From: Diphasiastrum complanatum
Lineage: Eukaryota > Streptophyta > Lycopodiopsida > Lycopodiales > Lycopodiaceae
NCBI GenBank assembly: GCA_029204225.1
Contig: CM055102.1
Location: 28,448,969-28,512,968 of the forward strand
DNA: 64,000 nt
Reading direction: 5' to 3'
The position numbers and the translations under genes are program-made. Position 1 is the first letter of the stretch. Each line of letters opens with the position of its first letter. This document shows positions 57,508-64,000 of the stretch, piece after piece. The notes beneath the pieces were generated by a model, which saw only the letters and a list, made by a program, of their open reading frames with translations, searched no databases and was not told where the DNA came from.

Positions 57508-58659
57508 CTATTTTGACTTCTCCTCCTTGATGGAAATCCGAGACCTCCATGTCTCAAAATGATCACAACAAACATGATCATATAATGTGTGCTTCATGTG
57601 ATCATCAACATTACTTATGCTAGAAACATAAGTCCAAAAATCACCACAACTTGGCATGATTTTTCTAATATTGAAATCAAGAAGTATTTCCATCTTAATA
57701 AGGCTAACTACTTGCTTATGGATATAAGTGTCCACTTTGGATGCTTCACTTATTCTCATAAGAAGTTTACAACTTGCCTTTAGAATTGAAAATTTACAAT
57801 CTTCAACATTATGAATGAACACATCATTCATGATCTTATTGAAACCAACAAAAAATACATTATGAAGACATTTCCATTTCCTTGACTTCATATTCAATGT
57901 AATTTTACAAGGAAAACATGCTTTGCTATCTATTAAGGCATCACACTCAACTAGTATTGCCTTAATCCAGCTTTGAGATACAAAAATCTCTTCAAAGCAA
58001 AATAGTTCTTCATAAGATGTCATGAGAGCATAAATGGAACTATTTTCATTTTGTGACTGCTCCTCCTTAATCTTTCTTGGTTTCTCTTGGATCATAACAA
58101 TAAATTTGAACTTTTCTAAAGTTCTAAGCAAAATGCTTTCCAAGGACATGAAATAAATCCAAGTGACATTAATGAAAGTGACATTTATCTTTGCATCTTG
58201 AACCAAACAATGCACTTCCAAATGAAAAACTTCTAAAGGTTTGAAATGTGTGATGATGGACTTTTGAAGACAAATTTTGTAAGTCCTTGTGAGACTCCAA
58301 GCCTCATGCATCTTTCCACAAAGGAAACACCTTTCCTTGGATTTGTCCTTCTTTCCTTTGCACTTTGAAATTGAAGCTCCATCCTTCACCTCGCCCCCCT
58401 TGCTTTGGTTCTCCTTGGATGGATTGGTCTTCATTTTATAGCATCTTGAGACAAAATGATTTCTCTTGCCACAAAGGTTGCATTTAGGATCCTTACTTGC
58501 CTCCAAAAGGTTGCCACCTATTATTGCCATGATGAGGAAGTAAAACCTAGTGATATGACTTTTCAAAATGTAATTTGTGACTCTCAAGAAACTAGATTTG
58601 AACACATTCAACAATCTAGAAGGATCTACACAAGATCTAGACCACAAATTTTGAATCAT
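57508..58659 (-). pseudogene. Chimeric 383-codon copia frame
   Basis: One uninterrupted frame contains, in order: an intact zinc knuckle CNLCGKRNHFVSRC (about residue 60); a second partial knuckle CFLCGKMHEAWS; an integrase-core-like part (KPLEVFHLEVHCLVQDAKI, WIYFMSL, FKFIVMIQEKPRKIK) with altered catalytic residues; and a piece resembling the RT C-terminal region (EDCKFSILKASCKLLMR, SEASKVDTYIHKQVVSLIK). The segments belong to a full copia polyprotein but are joined by deletions that keep frame. The first codon is not a reliable start. An LTR with primer site in the same orientation lies 1.3 kb to the right. Confidence 0.7.
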
Positions 58660-59986
58660 ATCTCTTTCAACCTAGTCAATTGGAAACTAATCTTTGCTTT
58701 GATCACTAAGACAAAAGAACTCTATGAAATCACAAAAATCAGATCCAAACACTGGAATGGACATGAAATGGTTTGATAACAATCTATGTCAATAATTTTT
58801 CACCAAGCTTAAAAATTAGACATCTAGAGATTCACAAAGATCCCAATCATGTATGACCACTCAAATATGGACTCCACCCTGTTCTAGACTCCCAATGGGA
58901 TCACAACTTGACCCTCACACTCTCACAAAGAAAGTTGAATAGAACTTATTTGAGTTTCATACATATAATGTCAAAGTTTTGCTCAAAAAATTGAATTCAT
59001 TCACCCCTATTGGACTCCACCAAGTACCAATGACTCTACCTCTTTGGAGTTGGAATGAAATTCAAATTTTCAGAAATGTGATGCTTCTTTCTCACTAAGA
59101 TATGTGCTTACAAAGAGCTAATTCCACTTAGCAAGATTTGATCACAATGAATAAGACAATTTTTCCACCAAAGTCAAGAATTGAGTTACTAGTTCTTGCC
59201 CTCTACAAAGGAAGGATCTCTTGAAAATTTTGGATAAACCACAACACATATGCCTCACTCACATTTATGACTTTAATTAAAGTAAAAAACACACTCACAC
59301 ACTTGAGTAGGGGTGAACAGTGTGACTTGGATCTCAAATTTTTCTCCTAGTACTTGTTAACAATTCTTATCACCTTGTATTGGTAGATTTTGCCTTTATG
59401 AGTGTTTTTGCTTTAGAAATTCACTAAGATTTCACTAGAGGACTGATCCAAGAGTGTCTTCTAGAATTTAGATGCTTCTAGACTCAGCCCTTTCACTCTT
59501 GAACAAATCTAGAATGAAGCTATAATGGATTTCAATCTCTCCCCTTGCAAATCACTCCTTAATCTTTGGTTTATAGCACTCTTTATCTCTCAACTTCAAT
59601 GTACACTCAAAAAATCAGAGAATCAACTTCAATGTACTGTAAAAAAGCTACAATCCATCTATATGATTGATCTAGACCAAGAACAAATCAATGGAATAGA
59701 AACAATGCAAGTGAAAGCTTGAAAAATGCACTAAATTGACTCAAAATTGGGTGTATGAAGCTCAAAATGCACCAAACTGAATTTTACTGTCCAAAACAGG
59801 TCTTGTACGGCACAACACGTGTGTAAAGTACACTTTCAGCCCACATCAAGATTTGGTACAAATATGATGGTTCTAGCTATCCATTCAACCTCGCTACCTC
59901 AATATTAGCTTGTTTCCAAAAACCTGCCAATTTGGGTATAGTTTAGATCAATGCCTTAAATGCACTTGTACTTGGATCTGATATCA
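58660..59986 (-). other. Internal leader of the minus-strand copia relic
   Basis: Lies between the LTR/primer site on the right and the chimeric frame on the left. No coding blocks recognised; it would hold leader and gag start in an intact element. Confidence 0.4.
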
Positions 59987-60840
59987 TGTCAAAGTACAGC
60001 AAAATGGACCAAGAATAGATCTGAATCAGATCCACAAGTGTGATTGGATGTTAGATTAGATCAACCTATCAATCTACACAAGATTAGATAGCATTTAGAT
60101 CAAATCTAGATGAATAAATCCAACAAGAACATTTATTATTGATCAGAACTTGTACTTTATGGTTTCACACGTGTGAAAACCTGTCAAAGTACTTAAATTA
60201 GACTGAGAATAAAGTATACTAAGCTTAGAACCCAATCAATGCATAAAAACACAAGACAAATAGAGAGAATAGACTAGAATTGCTCCAAAACCAAGATTTA
60301 GCTGTCTTGCCAATTATGGCCAAATGAGCCACCATATATACACAAGAGCTGATGCTTACTCAGCTGATTTGGCACGTGTGAGAGTGCCTACTCATCAAAG
60401 GATCCACCAATAATCATCAATATGGCACATGGACCAAGTTTCCTAACTTATAGCCACCTCCCTTGATTTTAGGCAATTTTCCTAATTTATAGGGACTTGC
60501 ACAAATATCTACTACAAGTTGATCTCACCTACTACTGATGTTTTCACACATGTGAGCAGTCCTTGGCACGTGTGAGATCACTCCTATCCATGTGAAATAG
60601 TTTTTTCTACCAATAAAATGATGCCAAGTGGCATATAGCTAGAAAACTAGATTTTGGCCATTTTAGCCACTAGATCTCAAATGAAATGGTATGTAAAACC
60701 TATATGACTCATCTAAATGATAAATGCATTATTTCACAAATGGGAACAGGCTCCACACATGTCTTATGATGATATGTACTACTCATCATGGTATTCACAA
60801 GATATGATCAAGTTAGCTTTTGTCGATTTTAACATATAGC
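59987..60840 (-). repeat. Copia-type LTR, ends approximate
   Basis: On the minus strand, ctttgaca is followed by tgatatcagatcc (about 59974-59986), a slightly changed primer site. Within the LTR the motif cacacgtgtga or ggcacgtgtgaga occurs several times (60165, 60372, 60562). The outer end near 60840 is a guess. Confidence 0.5.
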
Positions 60841-61955
60841 AGGTCCATCCTTTTCACAAGAATTAATATTATTACAATTGACATGACTTGTACCTCGAAA
60901 AGACACCTTGTTTATATGATAATTTTAAAGACCAATGATAGTTATAGATATGGTACATGGCCAATAAGTACATGGAAGTTACATCTATCACCAACAAAAC
61001 ATGTAGTCTAAAAAAGTAAATTAAACTATCTCATTCAACAAATGACTCACTTCTAGCGAAATAGATTCTAAAAGTTTGATGGGATGTTTATTATCAATTT
61101 TCAAGTCCGAGTTTTAGATAGTTTTGAAAATAACATTGACGTGATTTTTTATTTTTGTGCGAAGGAACCAAACCTAGGTGGGCAAGCCTAATCCAAGCTT
61201 TTGCTACACCTCCACATAGCACATGGACCAAGACTTTGATGTAATTTGGAATCACTAGCTAAAGAGCATAGCAAGAATCTTCACACTAACCAACCTACTC
61301 CCAATGTAATTCTCAATGAAGAATATCATAGTTCTAAAAGCTCCAAAAAACGACCTTATGTATATGATGTCATGAGATATTTATACAACACAAACATGCT
61401 TGATTTGTATTGATCAAACAATGACTTTGCTAATGCAACAGAGCTATTGATACTCTTTACTTGAAGAAAATGAAACAAAATATCTAACTTTGCCACATCA
61501 TAATCACATAAAGAGAGTTTCCATTAGTATGTTAAATAAAAAAACCAATATCACACAAGAAGACTTTTTAATCAGTAAGAACTTGATAAGTAGACTATAT
61601 TACCATCATCAAACTACAATTTAATTGACATATTTTTTTTCTTATTGACTTATTGGCTACTACCCAGCTTATTCAATCGCTCTAAAGTCATGATTAAACC
61701 AACAATATTTAATGTGGATGCAAATTCTTGAAATTGATGTATTGAGGCCCTAGACACATATTTCTTAACATCACATTGAGAGAACTTTTACACTATTGAC
61801 CTCATTCTTTCCAAGTACTTCTCAATGTACATGCCAATGTAACAAAACCATTTTGCATTAATAATCTCTTGAGAACTAAAATTATATCTATAATGTTCTA
61901 GGGCATGGCAAGTGGAGGGGGCAATAGTGATGGCAATTGAGAGAAAATCTAAAAT
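60841..61955. other. No feature recognised
   Basis: AT-rich sequence without recognised domains or repeats. Confidence 0.5.
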
Positions 61956-61990
61956 CACTACTACAAAATGTAGTCATTATCTACAAGCTT
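61956..61990 (+). mobile_element. CACTA-type terminal repeat, first
   Basis: cactactacaaaatgtag matches the terminal consensus of plant CACTA elements. No partner end (tagtagtg) was found in the window. Confidence 0.5.
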
Positions 61991-62180
61991 TATCCATGCA
62001 TGACATTGACTTTGTCATATTTTTTATTTACTTTTGTGTAGTTCTTCCACAAGTAGAAAATCCAGACATATGATAAAAAAATGCCAAAATCAAGTGTCGT
62101 GAGCACCTAGAAAGTTGAATCTGGTGAAAATGTATATGCATGACCAAGTATAAGTTTTGAGCCAGCATACTTCTAAGAGA

Positions 62181-62182
<2 letters not shown>

Positions 62183-62222
<40 letters not shown>
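62183..62222. repeat. Run of 40 G
   Basis: A 40-base G homopolymer after gagaga. The length may not be reliable. It creates an artefactual poly-proline frame on the minus strand. Confidence 0.9.
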
Positions 62223-62223
<1 letters not shown>

Positions 62224-62731
62224 AGCTCTACACTTGGAACTTCCATGCGTAGTTGTTACATGTGAGGTGATGGCATCAATTGCACGATCATCAACTTAGA
62301 TATTTTGGGAAAGTGAAAGTACCAACTTCTTGGAAAAAGTATTTCATCGTGAAAACTCTCCCCTTTACTCCCCTTATTTCAATGAACAACATTGTTAAGC
62401 TAATCAATGGGATGATTTAGGCTATTATTCATGCAAATGATTGTGGCTTTGATGAGTGGAAACTAGATTTTATGAATTTATTAAAGAAATCCAAGACTTT
62501 TTTTACTGTAAAATCAAAATCCATTTTCGATTAGTCACCACACAAATCTATGATTCTTTACATGATTGTTGGATTGAGACATTATTAACCTTAAAACGTA
62601 TACCTTACGATTTGTATTTGTCAGCAAACCCAAGGCAATTTTTGCTACTAGTTTCACTATTATTTATACACAAGTATGATGTTTCACAAAGCACTTGCTA
62701 GGAAACAATATGTTTCTAGACTTAGAACTTC

Positions 62732-63110
62732 CACTACTACAAATGGTAAAAATTGTCATACAACTATGACTAAACATATCAAAATAAATGTCACTAAGCA
62801 ACAACTTAACATTGATATGTGACATTACAAAAACTTTGCTTAGCAATAAATTTGTTGCAATACTTTCTGAATGTCATTGGGTGATGTTCAAAGTAAATGT
62901 TGCTTCACAACACTATTTTTGTCACTGAAAATCTCTTGAGAATCTAAAAAAATGTTGTGAGGTTTTAGTGACAATTATAAGCGTCACCCGATGATATTAA
63001 AATTAATCCTCACTTTGTAACACTTTGGTTTTTGTCACAGTTTCTTTTTCAAAAGTGTAAAAAATGTTGTGATGTTTCAACTAAAAGTGACTTTTAGGCC
63101 ATTTGTGGAA
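62732..63110 (+). mobile_element. CACTA-type left end with subterminal repeats
   Basis: cactactacaaatggtaaa is followed over about 370 bases by many tgtca/tgaca or gtcac/gtgac words in both orientations (for example at 62804, 62819, 62872, 62931, 62969, 63036). These look like transposase-binding subterminal repeats of a CACTA element. No transposase or right end seen. Confidence 0.55.
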
Positions 63111-63560
63111 ATTAAATGGTTTAGAGGCCTGGAAGTCAAGTTAGTGAATAAAGAGGTGTTTCCCATCATTTTTCAAATCCGCTTTCATGTTCAATTAAAA
63201 GAATACGGAACCTCTACCATTTTGGCAATCAACTATCCTTACTTCTCCTTCTTCTCCATTTTTCTCATGTTTTTGCTATTTTCATATTTGTTGCATTTGC
63301 TTATTGTTGAATTCATTGAATGTTGTTGCTATCTTTGTGAGAGAAAAGAGAGAGAACAAAAAAAAAGTAAACTTGATCATGGAGAATTAGAGTTAATGGA
63401 TGGTAGGGTTAAATTATCGTCATAGCATGCATAACACTTTGGATTTAACTTGCTCTCATGGGAATGAACTAATGCATGATATGAAAGAAGAATCCTCTTC
63501 ATCTCTTATTTGCTTTGCATTTTCTTGGAAATTTGAAGGTGGTTGAAGAAAAGTTTTTAA
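63111..63560. other. No gene supported
   Basis: A 118-codon plus frame (63069-63425) with a hydrophobic middle starts inside the CACTA end and shows no known domain. The stretch may be an LTR belonging to the primer-site-like sequence that follows. Confidence 0.35.
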
Positions 63561-63564
63561 CATT

Positions 63565-63590
63565 TTGGCATCGTTGTTGGGGAACAAATG
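63565..63590 (+). other. Primer-site-like sequence of Athila/Tat type
   Basis: attttggcatcgttgttggg gaac differs from the common plant tttggcgccgttgccgggga only at C-to-T-type positions, as expected after methylation decay. It suggests an LTR ending at about 63562 (taaca) and an internal region starting here. Confidence 0.45.
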
Positions 63591-64000
63591 CCATTATTTT
63601 TAGTTTATTATCATCTTTGTAATGCCTAGATGGATGTTAGTTTGCAGTTTGACATCCGAGGTTTTGGCATAATACTGTTAGGTTTGCATTTTGATGGTTT
63701 TAGAATTGAATTTTGATGATTTGAGTGATCTTGATTGGAGTTCCTACTTGTAATTACTTGTGACTCATGAGTAGGAATGAGATAATGCTAAGATCCACTT
63801 GAAACCCAAAAAATCCAAAAAATACCAAAAATTTTCACTTTTCTGCAAATTGGGAGAGAAGAAGGGGAAAAGCATCATCAAAGCCTAATAACTTTTATTC
63901 CTTTGGAACTAACGCTTGCCTACTTGTAGGTAGGACCTCCCTAGCATAGTGCAGCTCCAGTTTGAAGGGCAAAGGTTACTTTACAACCATTTTCTAGAAA
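63591..64000. other. No feature recognised
   Basis: No coding blocks seen; would be the untranslated leader if the primer-site call is right. Confidence 0.4.

Noticed and set aside
62028..62246. Poly-proline protein on the minus strand
   Set aside because: Produced entirely by the 40-G homopolymer.
63069..63425. 118-codon frame with one membrane-like segment
   Set aside because: It starts inside the CACTA subterminal region and has no family resemblance or splice context.

Overview
The window looks like nuclear DNA of a seed plant: AT-rich, gene-poor, dense in old LTR retrotransposons, long GA/CT microsatellites and plant-type splice sites. An early-diverging angiosperm or another plant with large, repeat-filled introns would fit, but the species cannot be fixed from the sequence. 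No RNA gene, CRISPR array or prokaryotic feature was seen.

Only one host gene is convincing. It is a plus-strand gene for an EMB8-type alpha/beta-hydrolase in eight exons, from about 5.6 kb to 40.8 kb. All eight exons join in phase into a protein of about 534 residues with an intact Ser-Asp-His triad. About 1.6 kb of coding sequence is spread over 35 kb because intron 3 (about 9.7 kb) and intron 4 (about 20.1 kb) are filled with transposons.

Layout. 1-2.6 kb: decayed Ty1/copia element. 2.8-3.9 kb: minus-strand LINE reverse transcriptase. 4.3-5.4 kb: foldback and tandem repeats. 5.6-7.0 kb: exons 1-3. 7.0-16.7 kb (intron 3): a TTA-flanked MITE, a two-copy repeat with an inserted LTR-like block, Ty3 and copia relics, and a Ty3 integrase relic whose middle part is inverted in place. 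16.7 kb: exon 4. 16.9-37.0 kb (intron 4): relics of an unidentified acidic-tailed gene family (named H here), a non-autonomous LTR element inserted in one of them (target duplication ACTCC), and an 11.5-kb copia element that carries a Ty3 chromovirus (target duplication GTCAT) in its body and an ORF1-only L1-like element in its 3' LTR. 37-41 kb: exons 5-8 with a LINE fragment in intron 6.

Downstream, 41-64 kb has no convincing host gene. It holds a MITE, minisatellites, very long simple repeats, minus-strand copia relics, two halves of one copia family pointing away from each other, an unidentified coiled-coil reading frame, a chimeric 383-codon copia frame, two CACTA-type ends and a primer-site-like relic of the Athila/Tat kind.

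The genes do not form a pathway. The useful content is the exploded host gene and the record of nested insertions, internal deletions and small inversions. All alignments were made by eye, so boundaries without a stated target duplication are approximate.
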